A stretch of 64,000 bases of DNA, taken from IMG/VR virus record IMGVR_UViG_3300011261_000048, positions 29,470-93,469 of that record. The stretch is one strand, 5' to 3'. The position numbers and the translations under genes are program-made. How positions within the stretch are numbered: the first letter of the stretch is position 1; each line of letters opens with the position of its first letter. The notes below the pieces were generated by a model. That model did no database searches. It was not told the DNA's origin and saw nothing but the letters and a program-made list of their open reading frames with translations. The stretch is from a virus. Positions 51,097 through 59,881 of this stretch are shown piece by piece.

Positions 51097-51842
51097 TTAA
51101 GGTAGGTGTTATAGATGCAGACCCTATAGCTTATATATGTAGTAAAGATACCTTACAGGAGAGTTTAGATAACGTAGATGATTTAATAAGTAATGCATTA
51201 AATGCAGTACATTGTTCTCATTATTATATGTTTTTATCTGACTCTCCTTATTTTAGGCATCAAGTTAATACAGAGTATAAAGGGAAAAGGCCAACTTCAG
51301 AGTTGAAGTATTTAGAAGAAATAAAGCAGTATTTAAGAGATAAATATGGAGGGGTAAGTTATGAGGGGTTAGAAGCAGATGACTTAAGTGCATATGTAAT
51401 GACCACAGTATCAATAGCTTCTCCACAATTCTCTTTTATAAATATGTCAATAGATAAAGATGTGTTGCAATCTGTTTGGGGACCATGGTTTAACTTTAAA
51501 AAGTTTGAATCAGGTAAAACCACCAAAAAAGATGCAGCAGTATTTATATTTTTGCAGACATTAATGGGAGATGTTACAGATAATATCAAAGGAATCCCAG
51601 GAGTAGGAGAAGTAAAGGCTAATAATATCTTAGCAACTTGTAAGACACTAGATGAGATGAGAGGTACAGTTTTAAATGAATACTGTAAGAAATTTAAATC
51701 AACCTCAGTAGGAATTTATGAGTTTCAAAAGAATTTTAGACAAGTTTACTTATTAAGAAACACAGAGGACTTCAAGAATGAGGTAGGATATATTCCTAAG
51801 TTACCGAAACTTAGGATAACAGAGAGATGGGAAGAAGTATAG
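51093..51842 (+). CDS. 5'-3' exonuclease / flap nuclease (249 aa)
   Basis: PIN-like FEN family: VGVIDADPIA, then SYEGLEADDLSAYV, NMSIDKDVLQ and MGDVTDNIKGIPGVGEVK, giving the Asp/Glu metal ligands and helix-hairpin-helix. Like T5 D15 or T7 gp6, it removes RNA primers and flaps. It overlaps its upstream gene (ATGA). Confidence 0.9.
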   Translation: MIKVGVIDADPIAYICSKDTLQESLDNVDDLISNALNAVHCSHYYMFLSDSPYFRHQVNTEYKGKRPTSELKYLEEIKQYLRDKYGGVSYEGLEADDLSAYVMTTVSIASPQFSFINMSIDKDVLQSVWGPWFNFKKFESGKTTKKDAAVFIFLQTLMGDVTDNIKGIPGVGEVKANNILATCKTLDEMRGTVLNEYCKKFKSTSVGIYEFQKNFRQVYLLRNTEDFKNEVGYIPKLPKLRITERWEEV

Positions 51843-52651
51843 TTTTAACAACAGAGAAAAATGTTTCTGTAATTATTACAGAAGAGAACCCCAGAACAAT
51901 ACATGTTAGTCCAGCACATGCTGACTACGAAGTATTAGATTCTGAAGGTAATATAGAAAGCATAAATTATGGCGGAGAGTACAAGATACACAAAAATAAA
52001 ACAATAAACCTAAATAAAACAAAATATAAACTAACTAATATAAAGAAAATAAAGGCTACCGCAAATAAGCCAGCATATTACAAACTTATAACAAATAACG
52101 GTTTAACAAAAACGTTTAACTTTATTATGCCCTTATTAGGGGATAATAGGGCGTTTTTTAAATTTTCTACACAATTTGTCAATGCATTTATAGGGTATGA
52201 GCCCTATGGAGATTACGGAGATAGTATATATTTACTTTACCGTTTTAGTGGGCAATTAGATTATATAAAATTTGAAGAACAACTAATGGAGCATCCTTGG
52301 TACAAAGAAACAGTAGATGTGGATAAATACCAAGTATTATATCAATTTGATATTCCAGAAGAACATAAAAAAGACGTAAATTTATTAATTAAAGGTAAGT
52401 ATTCTAGTGTTAGTGTAAGCACTAAAGAAAGGATACTAAGATTCCATAATTCTAGGGAAACTAGCACATTAGGACAGATTTTAAGTAAATCACCTATACG
52501 TAAGGAGTCCCTAGAAAAGGATTTACTACTAGATACCCCTATACCTGAAGATGTAGACTTATATAGTGTATTTTATCATGGAGATGAGATATTTAGAAAT
52601 CATTTAAGACTTGATAATAGTAAATTAGACAATAATAAGTTAGATGAATAA
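51827..52651 (+). CDS. Hypothetical protein (274 aa)
   Basis: Beta-rich body. Ends with repeated LDNSKLDNNKLD. Overlaps the exonuclease gene by 16 bases and the glycosylase gene by eight. No family recognised. Confidence 0.55.
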   Translation: MGRSIVLTTEKNVSVIITEENPRTIHVSPAHADYEVLDSEGNIESINYGGEYKIHKNKTINLNKTKYKLTNIKKIKATANKPAYYKLITNNGLTKTFNFIMPLLGDNRAFFKFSTQFVNAFIGYEPYGDYGDSIYLLYRFSGQLDYIKFEEQLMEHPWYKETVDVDKYQVLYQFDIPEEHKKDVNLLIKGKYSSVSVSTKERILRFHNSRETSTLGQILSKSPIRKESLEKDLLLDTPIPEDVDLYSVFYHGDEIFRNHLRLDNSKLDNNKLDE

Positions 52652-53342
52652 ATTAACAGAATGGTATCTAAAGGAATTAGGAGAGGGGTGGTACAATGTA
52701 CTACGGCCTTTTCTGGTTTCTGAAGATATGGAGACAATAAGAAAAACAGTACTAGAAAGGAGGAAAAGTTCCGTAGTTATGCCTAAAAGTACTGAAATGT
52801 TTGAAGCATTTAAACTATGTAAATGGGAAGATGTGAGGGTAGTAATAGTTGGGATAGAACCTTATCATATAGCAGGACATGCTACAGGATTAGCGTTTAA
52901 ATCTAAGAAACTATACCCTTTACATCCTGTAGTAAAAGAGATATTTGAAGAAGTAGAAAGAGATGTGTATTTTAAGGAGCAAGATTTACATCTAGGTCAA
53001 ATAAATGATGTATCTTTGTGGGCTTCTCAAGGAGTACTTTTACTAAACAGAGCCCTTACAGTTCAGAAAGATAAACAACACTCTCATATTAAATTATGGG
53101 AGCCGTTTACGTCTAATATATTTAAAGTTTTACGAGAAAAAACAGGATTAATTTATTTACTTTGGGGTAATTTTGCTCAAAGTTGTAAACCTTTAATAGA
53201 TAGTAAATCAAATTACATATTAGAAGCAGGTTTTCCTGCAACTGGAGCATTTACTAGAGGGTTTAAAAATTGTAACCACTTCTCACAAGTAAATGATATC
53301 ATAACTAAACAAAATGGAGAGGAATTTAAAATAAATTGGTAA
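52644..53342 (+). CDS. Uracil-DNA glycosylase family 1 homologue with altered active site (232 aa)
   Basis: The fold is recognisable: VVIVGIEPYHIAGHATGLAF aligns with VVILGQDPYH...GLAF, and LLLNRALTV keeps Asn135. However the catalytic Asp is Glu72 and the preceding Gln is Ile. In the HPSPLS motif the aligned sequence is AGFPATGAFTRGF, so the catalytic His is Phe197. It may be inactive on uracil, act on another base, or serve as a binding protein. Confidence 0.85.
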   Translation: MNKLTEWYLKELGEGWYNVLRPFLVSEDMETIRKTVLERRKSSVVMPKSTEMFEAFKLCKWEDVRVVIVGIEPYHIAGHATGLAFKSKKLYPLHPVVKEIFEEVERDVYFKEQDLHLGQINDVSLWASQGVLLLNRALTVQKDKQHSHIKLWEPFTSNIFKVLREKTGLIYLLWGNFAQSCKPLIDSKSNYILEAGFPATGAFTRGFKNCNHFSQVNDIITKQNGEEFKINW

Positions 53343-53749
53343 TGGGAGAAGTACAGTTTTTACAAGAAATAACCCAGCTTAATGGGAAGCAAGATGAATT
53401 TAGGATAAAGGGGGCTATAACAATAGAAATAGACGCAATTATTGACTCTAATACCTTAAACCAAGCTATTAAAAATAGAAATACAAGGGATTTTAATGTA
53501 TCCATTCTCAATATAGTAACAAGACATAAAATACATAGTACAGATAATAGTGATCTTAAGGGGGATGTAACAATACAATATCTTAATAATGACCAACCTA
53601 TTATAAATGTAATAGAGAGGAAAGGTGGTGAAGTCAATGTTATTGCTCCTACGCAATTAGATACTATTATAGCAGCTAAAGAGTTATTTATAGTTGAAAA
53701 AGAGAAATTTTTATTTAAAGCACTTGACTTAGAATTAGAAATAAATTAA
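53342..53749 (+). CDS. Small protein (135 aa)
   Basis: MGEVQFLQEITQLNGKQDEF... Beta strands with two helices near the end. ATG shares a base with the preceding stop (TAATG). Function unknown. Confidence 0.55.
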   Translation: MGEVQFLQEITQLNGKQDEFRIKGAITIEIDAIIDSNTLNQAIKNRNTRDFNVSILNIVTRHKIHSTDNSDLKGDVTIQYLNNDQPIINVIERKGGEVNVIAPTQLDTIIAAKELFIVEKEKFLFKALDLELEIN

Positions 53750-53758
53750 ATTTATAAA

Positions 53759-56464
53759 ATGGAGGGAAAAGATAAAGACACTAGGCTACTTGATTACTTT
53801 AAAGGTGATGAGTTAGCTGCTAGTGTATGGAAAGGAAAATATGCATTAGATAGTGAGGTAACTCCTGATGATATGCATAGAAGAATGGCAAAAGAATTTG
53901 CTAGGGTAGAGGATAAATATGAGTTTCAAAAGACTTATACTGAGGAGCAAACAAGTAATTTATCTGACTATGGTAAAATCCGTAAGGAGTTATTAGAAAA
54001 AGATATATATAACTTATTCAAAGATTTTAAATATATCATACCTCAAGGCTCAGTAATGAGTCAATTAGGGGCAGATTCTATTGGAAGTTTAAGTAATTGC
54101 TTTGTAGTGGGTCAACCTACTGATTCTTATGGAGGTATATTCCAGAAGGATCAGGAAATGGCTCAACTAATGAAACGTAGAGGTGGAGTAGGAATTGATA
54201 TTTCTCCACTTAGACCTGAAGGAGTAGCTACTAGTAATGCAGCTAAATCTAGTACTGGAGCTATAAGCTTTATGCATAGGTTTAGTAATACTACTAGAGA
54301 AGTTGCACAGAATGGTAGAAGAGGAGCATTGATGATATCTATTGATATTAATCATCCTGATGTAATGGAATTTATTAAAATTAAAAGAGATTTAAGTCAG
54401 GTAACTGGTGCTAATATTTCTATTAAACTTAATGATGAGTTTATGAAAGCTGTAGAAGCTGATGAAGATTATATTCTTAGATGGCCTTGTACTTTTGAAG
54501 AAAAGAATATACTTAAATACTTTCCTGAAGGGATGGAGTATAATAAATTAGCAAAACTTAATTTTGTAGACGCAGATGTTTACATTAAAAAGATTAAAGC
54601 TAAAGAGTACTATGATGAGATTATTAAGTCTGCTCATAATGTAGCTGAGCCTGGACTAATGTTCTGGAATAGAATGGTAAATTATTCTCCTGATGGAGTA
54701 TATCCTCAATTTAAACAGATAACTACTAATCCTTGTAGTGAAATAGGGATGCAACCTTATGATGCATGTAGATTAATTGCACATAACTTGTTCCACTATG
54801 TAACTAATGCTTTTACTAAGGAGGCTAAGTTTGACTTTAACCTATTCTATACTCATAATTATGAGGCAATGAGATTATCTGATGATTTAATTGACTTAGA
54901 AGTAGAGCATATAGATAGAATTCTAGCTAAACTTGCTAAAGACATTGAAGAAGATGTAGCTACAGGGGAGCTTTCTAGAGAAGAAGTAGAGCAAAACTAC
55001 TCAGTAGAAGTTAAACTATGGAATAAAGTTAAGAAAACAGCTCTTGCAAGTAGAAGAACTGGACTAGGAATTACTGGTTTAGGAGATACACTTGCAGCTT
55101 TAGGATTAAAGTATGATTCTGATGAAGGTTTAGAGATGATTAAGACTATTATGCATACTAAAATGGAATCTGAATTAGACTGTACTATTGATATGGGTAT
55201 CTTAAGAGGTACTTTTGATGGATGGGATAGTTCTTTGGAATACTTAGGAGTTACAGATGGTCATACATCAGGTGCTTATGAAGGTACTAATCCGTTTTAT
55301 CAGTTTTTATTGAACACGTTTCCAGAACAAGTTCAAAAAATGTATAAATATGGGCGTAGAAATGTGTCTTGGAGCACAGTAGCACCAACAGGTAGTTTAT
55401 CTATTATGGCTAAGGCTATTGTACATTGTAACTTATCTTCAGGATTAGAACCTGTATTTGCACCTTATTATATGCGTAGAAAGAAAGTTAATCCTGGCCA
55501 AGAAGGTTCTAGAGTTGATTTTACTGACCAGAATGGAGATACTTGGCAAGAGTATCCTGTAATGATGGGAGCTTTTAAGGATTGGTTAATAGTAAACGGT
55601 AAAGCAGGAGTTACTGAAGCAGGTAATTTTGATTATCAAGAAGGAGTAGATAATTGGCAACTTTGTATTAATGATAAAGTTATTACTAATCCTACTATAG
55701 AAGAATGCTATGAATTATCTCCTTGGTTTGGAGCTACTGCACCAGATATAGATTGGGTAAGAAGAGTTGAAATACAAAGTGTTATACAACAGTATATTAC
55801 GCATAGTATATCCTCAACTATTAATTTACCTGAAGATGTAACTGAAGCAGAGGTAGCTGAAATCTACTTAGAGTCCTGGAAAATGGGACTTAAAGGTATT
55901 ACTGTTTATAGAGATGGTTCAAGGTCTGGAGTGTTAGTTTCTAATGATGCTAAATCTACTGATAGTTTTGATTATGTAGATGCTGTGAAAAGGCCTACAG
56001 AATTAATAGGCCATGTACATAATAGTACTACTAAAGATGTAGCATACAAAATCATTGTAGGTTTAATGGATGATAAGCCATATGAAATCTTTATTGATGA
56101 ATCTGATAATCAAATGTCAGGAGTAGGAGTTATTCTAAAGAAAGCTAGAGGTGACTATTACTTTAAGAAAGGAGATGTTACTGTGGATATTAGTAGTAAT
56201 ATGACTGATGAACAGGCAGCTATTACTAGATTAGTGAGTACTAGTTTAAGACACAGAGCTGATATCAAGTTTATTGTAGAACAACTACGTAAAGCTGATG
56301 GTGATATGTTTAGTTTTACTAAATCTTTAGCAAGAGTACTTAAGAAGTATATTCCTGAAGGGGCAAAATCAACAGTAAGCTGTAATGATTGTGGTTCAGA
56401 AAATGTAATATTTCAAGAAGGATGTAATCTATGTTTGGAATGCGGAAGCTCTAAATGTGGGTAG
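53759..56464 (+). CDS. nrdJ: Adenosylcobalamin-dependent ribonucleotide reductase, class II (901 aa)
   Basis: The family pattern is clear: GSLSNCFVVGQP, MKRRGGVGIDISPLRPEG, TNPCSEIG, LTASRRTGLGITGLGD-like RRTGLGITGLGDTLAALG, and later WKMGLKGITVYRDGSRSGVL, typical of vitamin-B12 NrdJ. The end has a zinc ribbon, CNDCGSEN...CNLCLECG. It makes dNTPs with host-supplied B12, useful in an anaerobic gut host. No class I or III subunit appears. Confidence 0.9.
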   Translation: MEGKDKDTRLLDYFKGDELAASVWKGKYALDSEVTPDDMHRRMAKEFARVEDKYEFQKTYTEEQTSNLSDYGKIRKELLEKDIYNLFKDFKYIIPQGSVMSQLGADSIGSLSNCFVVGQPTDSYGGIFQKDQEMAQLMKRRGGVGIDISPLRPEGVATSNAAKSSTGAISFMHRFSNTTREVAQNGRRGALMISIDINHPDVMEFIKIKRDLSQVTGANISIKLNDEFMKAVEADEDYILRWPCTFEEKNILKYFPEGMEYNKLAKLNFVDADVYIKKIKAKEYYDEIIKSAHNVAEPGLMFWNRMVNYSPDGVYPQFKQITTNPCSEIGMQPYDACRLIAHNLFHYVTNAFTKEAKFDFNLFYTHNYEAMRLSDDLIDLEVEHIDRILAKLAKDIEEDVATGELSREEVEQNYSVEVKLWNKVKKTALASRRTGLGITGLGDTLAALGLKYDSDEGLEMIKTIMHTKMESELDCTIDMGILRGTFDGWDSSLEYLGVTDGHTSGAYEGTNPFYQFLLNTFPEQVQKMYKYGRRNVSWSTVAPTGSLSIMAKAIVHCNLSSGLEPVFAPYYMRRKKVNPGQEGSRVDFTDQNGDTWQEYPVMMGAFKDWLIVNGKAGVTEAGNFDYQEGVDNWQLCINDKVITNPTIEECYELSPWFGATAPDIDWVRRVEIQSVIQQYITHSISSTINLPEDVTEAEVAEIYLESWKMGLKGITVYRDGSRSGVLVSNDAKSTDSFDYVDAVKRPTELIGHVHNSTTKDVAYKIIVGLMDDKPYEIFIDESDNQMSGVGVILKKARGDYYFKKGDVTVDISSNMTDEQAAITRLVSTSLRHRADIKFIVEQLRKADGDMFSFTKSLARVLKKYIPEGAKSTVSCNDCGSENVIFQEGCNLCLECGSSKCG

Positions 56465-56465
56465 T

Positions 56466-56675
56466 ATGCCAGAAAAGAAGTATAGATACTTTTTTCATTG
56501 GGTAAGACAGACAGATAAATGGTCTGTACATTTTAGGAATCAGTGCATTCATGCTACTGACCTAGAATGTAACTTACCTTGTGAAAGTAAGAAGAATAAA
56601 AGACAACCCTACAGAGTAATGCAAGGTTTCGCAACTTCTGTAGAAGTAATTAATGATAAAATAGTTATAAAATGA
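56466..56675 (+). CDS. Small protein after NrdJ (69 aa)
   Basis: ATG one base after the NrdJ stop, better than a GTG inside the overlap. Basic and Trp-containing (FFHWVRQTDKWSVHFRNQ), four Cys. Likely nucleic-acid or metal binding. Function unknown. Confidence 0.55.
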   Translation: MPEKKYRYFFHWVRQTDKWSVHFRNQCIHATDLECNLPCESKKNKRQPYRVMQGFATSVEVINDKIVIK

Positions 56676-56746
56676 CTTATACATATTTAGGCACTGCGTG
56701 CTGGATATACACGGAATATTTACGGAACATTAACGAAACTAAAAAG

Positions 56747-56774
56747 AAAAAGGGGAATTAACTTCCCCTTTTTT
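56747..56774. terminator. Bidirectional terminator between convergent arms
   Basis: AAAAAGGGGAA - TTAAC - TTCCCCTTTTTT works on both strands and separates the rightward replication arm from the leftward virion arm. Confidence 0.92.
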
Positions 56775-56799
56775 GACTTTTCTAAATTTTTTGACTTTT

Positions 56800-59700
56800 C
56801 TACTGTAGTAAGAAATCTAATGATTCTTTAGCAGTTCTGTCTAGTTGTTTCCATACAGGTACTAACTTAGTTAATCTTCTTTTAATTTTAAGCTCATCTT
56901 TACGTCTACCTGATTTGTATCTTTCTGCATCTCCACCTGTAATTACAGCAAAAGAATCACTTCCAGCTTGCATAATTAACTCTAGTCCTGCCTCTACAGT
57001 ACTTAAGCCTACTGCAGGACTTCTTAATGTTCTTACTCCTTCAATAGGATTAGCAAATGTTGTAAGTTCAGAGTATAAACGTCTAGCGTATAATGCTACA
57101 TATACATCTTCAGGGTCATCTCCATCTGCAGCTAAGTTGTAAACTAATAATGCTAATACAGCAAACCCTACTTCAGCTATAGCAGTTTTAATTCTACCTC
57201 TTTCCGCATCAGTAAGATTATTCCAATTTTCAGGAACAGTCTGAATCTTCATAGTTTTCAAATCACCCTTAAGATGCCATAGAAATCTCATAGTAGTAGT
57301 ATAAGTACCTTCTTCAAATTGACCTGTTTCCAAGTTAAAGGACTTTCTATCTATATCTTCTTCTCCTAATTTAGTGTTTATATTTCCAAATCCTCTCCAT
57401 CTTTTTTGAATACCTGGAATTAACCATCCTCTCATCTTAAGCATTTGATTTCCTACTACGTGTCTTTGGATAGCAGCTTTATTAGAAGCATCGTAGTTAC
57501 CATAGTAGTCTCTATTAGATCTTCTAATCAACTTACTTATCTTTCTCATATCTTCCATACCTACACCAGGAGTTCTATCCGTACTAGTTACGGAAGGGTG
57601 TAAATCTAATTCACCTTTTTCATTAATTACATAAGCAGTATCTAATGAAATAGCTTCATCTCTATTATCTGTAGGTGTAAAATCCTTAGTTAAGTATTTA
57701 CCGTTAGCATTTCTTACTTTAATGTTATCTAAAATAGAGTACATAACTACACTTTGAACATAGTGTTCCCCCATAGCCTGCATACCCATTAGAGTACCTG
57801 TATTAGCCATCCTTTTAGCGGTGTTATTATCTACAAATCTTTTATCTAAAGCGTGGTACTCAGAAAAGGCATTGAATAGTTCAACTAGTTTATTAGTCTT
57901 ACTTTTAGGTACTCTTTGCCCTATATCTCCTATAATACCAACATCGTCTAAATGGTACTTAGCTATAGCATTAGCTTTATTTTTAATACCAAATAAGCCA
58001 GTAGAATTACCCATAGCTTCTATAGTAGACATAGTAGTACCTTGTAAAACATTGGTTACTGCTGAAATATGGTTAACTGCCATTCCTATTATAGAAGAGT
58101 AGTTCCCAAGAGAACCTACTACCTTAGCTACACCAGGATCACCTTCTATATTAATACCATATACTCTATGTCTAATTAAGTGGTCCAAGGTTTTAACTAT
58201 ATTACTGCCTTCTGCAGATTCAGTTACTTCTCTACCTAATGTACCTTTTATTGTTTTAGTAATCTTAGTAAAATTAGCCTTCTTTTTTATGTCTGCAGCA
58301 GATACTACTTCTTTAAGTACATCTAATACTACAGCAGATTCTGTTTTTAATTTATAGTTTAAAGAGTTATGGTAATCTAGTAGTATAGAGGATACTACAT
58401 CTTTACTTAAATCTTTACTATCTATTTTCTGTCTGTAGAAAATAGGTATAGTTTCTCTTTCTTTACCTGATTCACTAACAACTACTTCTTTTACTTTTTT
58501 ACCGTCTACTTCCTCTACAGTACTTAAATCTATATTTCCAAACTCAGTATCCTCTGCCCTTACTTTGAAATGGTCAATAGTACCTTGCTTTAAAGTCTCT
58601 AACACACCATTAGAATAGGCTCTTTCTATATTACTTTTATTAATAGAAGGTAAACCATACCCAAGTTTAGCTCTTTTAGGTACTAATGCCTCTTTTTCTT
58701 CTATTAGCTCACTTAATATAGAATGTAACTCCCATACTGCAGTACCTTCATACTCTTTTTTAAATTCTACCCATCCTTTAACCTTTTTATTAATAATCTG
58801 GTTATCAGATGTAAGTAATACACTATATTGGTTTGCAGGATTACCAGATTTACCTACTTGCTTAATAAAAGCTTGGTTAGCAAATTCTAATCTGTCTCTA
58901 GCGGATATAGTTTTCTTTTGTATTTCCCAGTCTGCTTTATCTAATTGGTCTACAGCTAAAGATATAATATCATTATTCATATCTTTAGGGTTGACAGCAT
59001 ATGAAATAATACTATTAACATCTACAGTTTTTAGAAGCATATCATTAAGATAATCCTCAGTAGCATATTGGATACGTACTGCATTATCCATCATATAGTT
59101 GTCTATATACTCCTTCTTGGCTTCAGCTAACTGTTTACCACTAAGTCCTTGCTCCTTATATCTGTCTTTTTCCTCAGCAGTAAATTTTCTTTCTGCTTTA
59201 ACTCTCTCTTCTGCCTCTATTTTGGCAAAATGCGGAGCAAATTGAGAAGCTAATGATTCTCTAGCTAGTACTATAAAGTCATTTTTAATTCCCTTTCTTA
59301 TAGTAGATATGTCATTTACTATGGCGTAATCTTTTTTATGCTTAGGATCATTGAAAAACTCTTCTTTGATATCATCAATAATAGAAAAACTCTGAATAAA
59401 TTCATTAATCTGCTTTAGTTTATCTAAAGAAGGTGTATCTTCTTTCTTAAGTTCCGCCATCCACTTCTTAGCTGAAGATGACATTCTATTACCTGCTAAG
59501 ATAAATCTGTGTAAAGCTATATCAGCACTATTACTATTCATTTCTGCTAGTAATTCTCTGAATTCCTTTTCAGCATCAGTTAAAGTTTCATTTCCTTGCA
59601 TTATATTACCTAACTTCTTAATCTTAAGCTCTATAATAGTTTTACTTTTCTGTAAGATAATATCTCTTTCCCTTAGATATTCAGTAGTACCTGGAGTGTA

Positions 59701-59880
59701 AGATTCTTCTTTAGGTGCTATACCTTCTTCTTGTTCTACTTTAGTAAGAATATCAGTAGGATAGGCTCCGTCTAAACTATCCCATTCTATAAAAGCTTTT
59801 TCTGTAACTCCGTTATGTTTCTCTACTAAGAGTTGCCATTCTCTAGTTTTTTTATTAGGGCATCTTGTTTTATTACTCAT
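56800..59880 (-). CDS. Large virion-associated protein (1026 aa)
   Basis: Starts MSNKTRCPNKKTREWQLLVE, a Cys/Lys start I associate with large crAss-like virion cargo proteins next to the RNA polymerase. Long helical stretches, one hydrophobic stretch near 930 (VGFAVLALLVYNLAAD), and a basic end. It probably travels inside the capsid and enters the host with DNA. No enzyme motif was found. It begins two bases after the RNA polymerase gene ends. Confidence 0.65.
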   Translation of the reverse strand: MSNKTRCPNKKTREWQLLVEKHNGVTEKAFIEWDSLDGAYPTDILTKVEQEEGIAPKEESYTPGTTEYLRERDIILQKSKTIIELKIKKLGNIMQGNETLTDAEKEFRELLAEMNSNSADIALHRFILAGNRMSSSAKKWMAELKKEDTPSLDKLKQINEFIQSFSIIDDIKEEFFNDPKHKKDYAIVNDISTIRKGIKNDFIVLARESLASQFAPHFAKIEAEERVKAERKFTAEEKDRYKEQGLSGKQLAEAKKEYIDNYMMDNAVRIQYATEDYLNDMLLKTVDVNSIISYAVNPKDMNNDIISLAVDQLDKADWEIQKKTISARDRLEFANQAFIKQVGKSGNPANQYSVLLTSDNQIINKKVKGWVEFKKEYEGTAVWELHSILSELIEEKEALVPKRAKLGYGLPSINKSNIERAYSNGVLETLKQGTIDHFKVRAEDTEFGNIDLSTVEEVDGKKVKEVVVSESGKERETIPIFYRQKIDSKDLSKDVVSSILLDYHNSLNYKLKTESAVVLDVLKEVVSAADIKKKANFTKITKTIKGTLGREVTESAEGSNIVKTLDHLIRHRVYGINIEGDPGVAKVVGSLGNYSSIIGMAVNHISAVTNVLQGTTMSTIEAMGNSTGLFGIKNKANAIAKYHLDDVGIIGDIGQRVPKSKTNKLVELFNAFSEYHALDKRFVDNNTAKRMANTGTLMGMQAMGEHYVQSVVMYSILDNIKVRNANGKYLTKDFTPTDNRDEAISLDTAYVINEKGELDLHPSVTSTDRTPGVGMEDMRKISKLIRRSNRDYYGNYDASNKAAIQRHVVGNQMLKMRGWLIPGIQKRWRGFGNINTKLGEEDIDRKSFNLETGQFEEGTYTTTMRFLWHLKGDLKTMKIQTVPENWNNLTDAERGRIKTAIAEVGFAVLALLVYNLAADGDDPEDVYVALYARRLYSELTTFANPIEGVRTLRSPAVGLSTVEAGLELIMQAGSDSFAVITGGDAERYKSGRRKDELKIKRRLTKLVPVWKQLDRTAKESLDFLLQ

Positions 59881-59881
59881 A

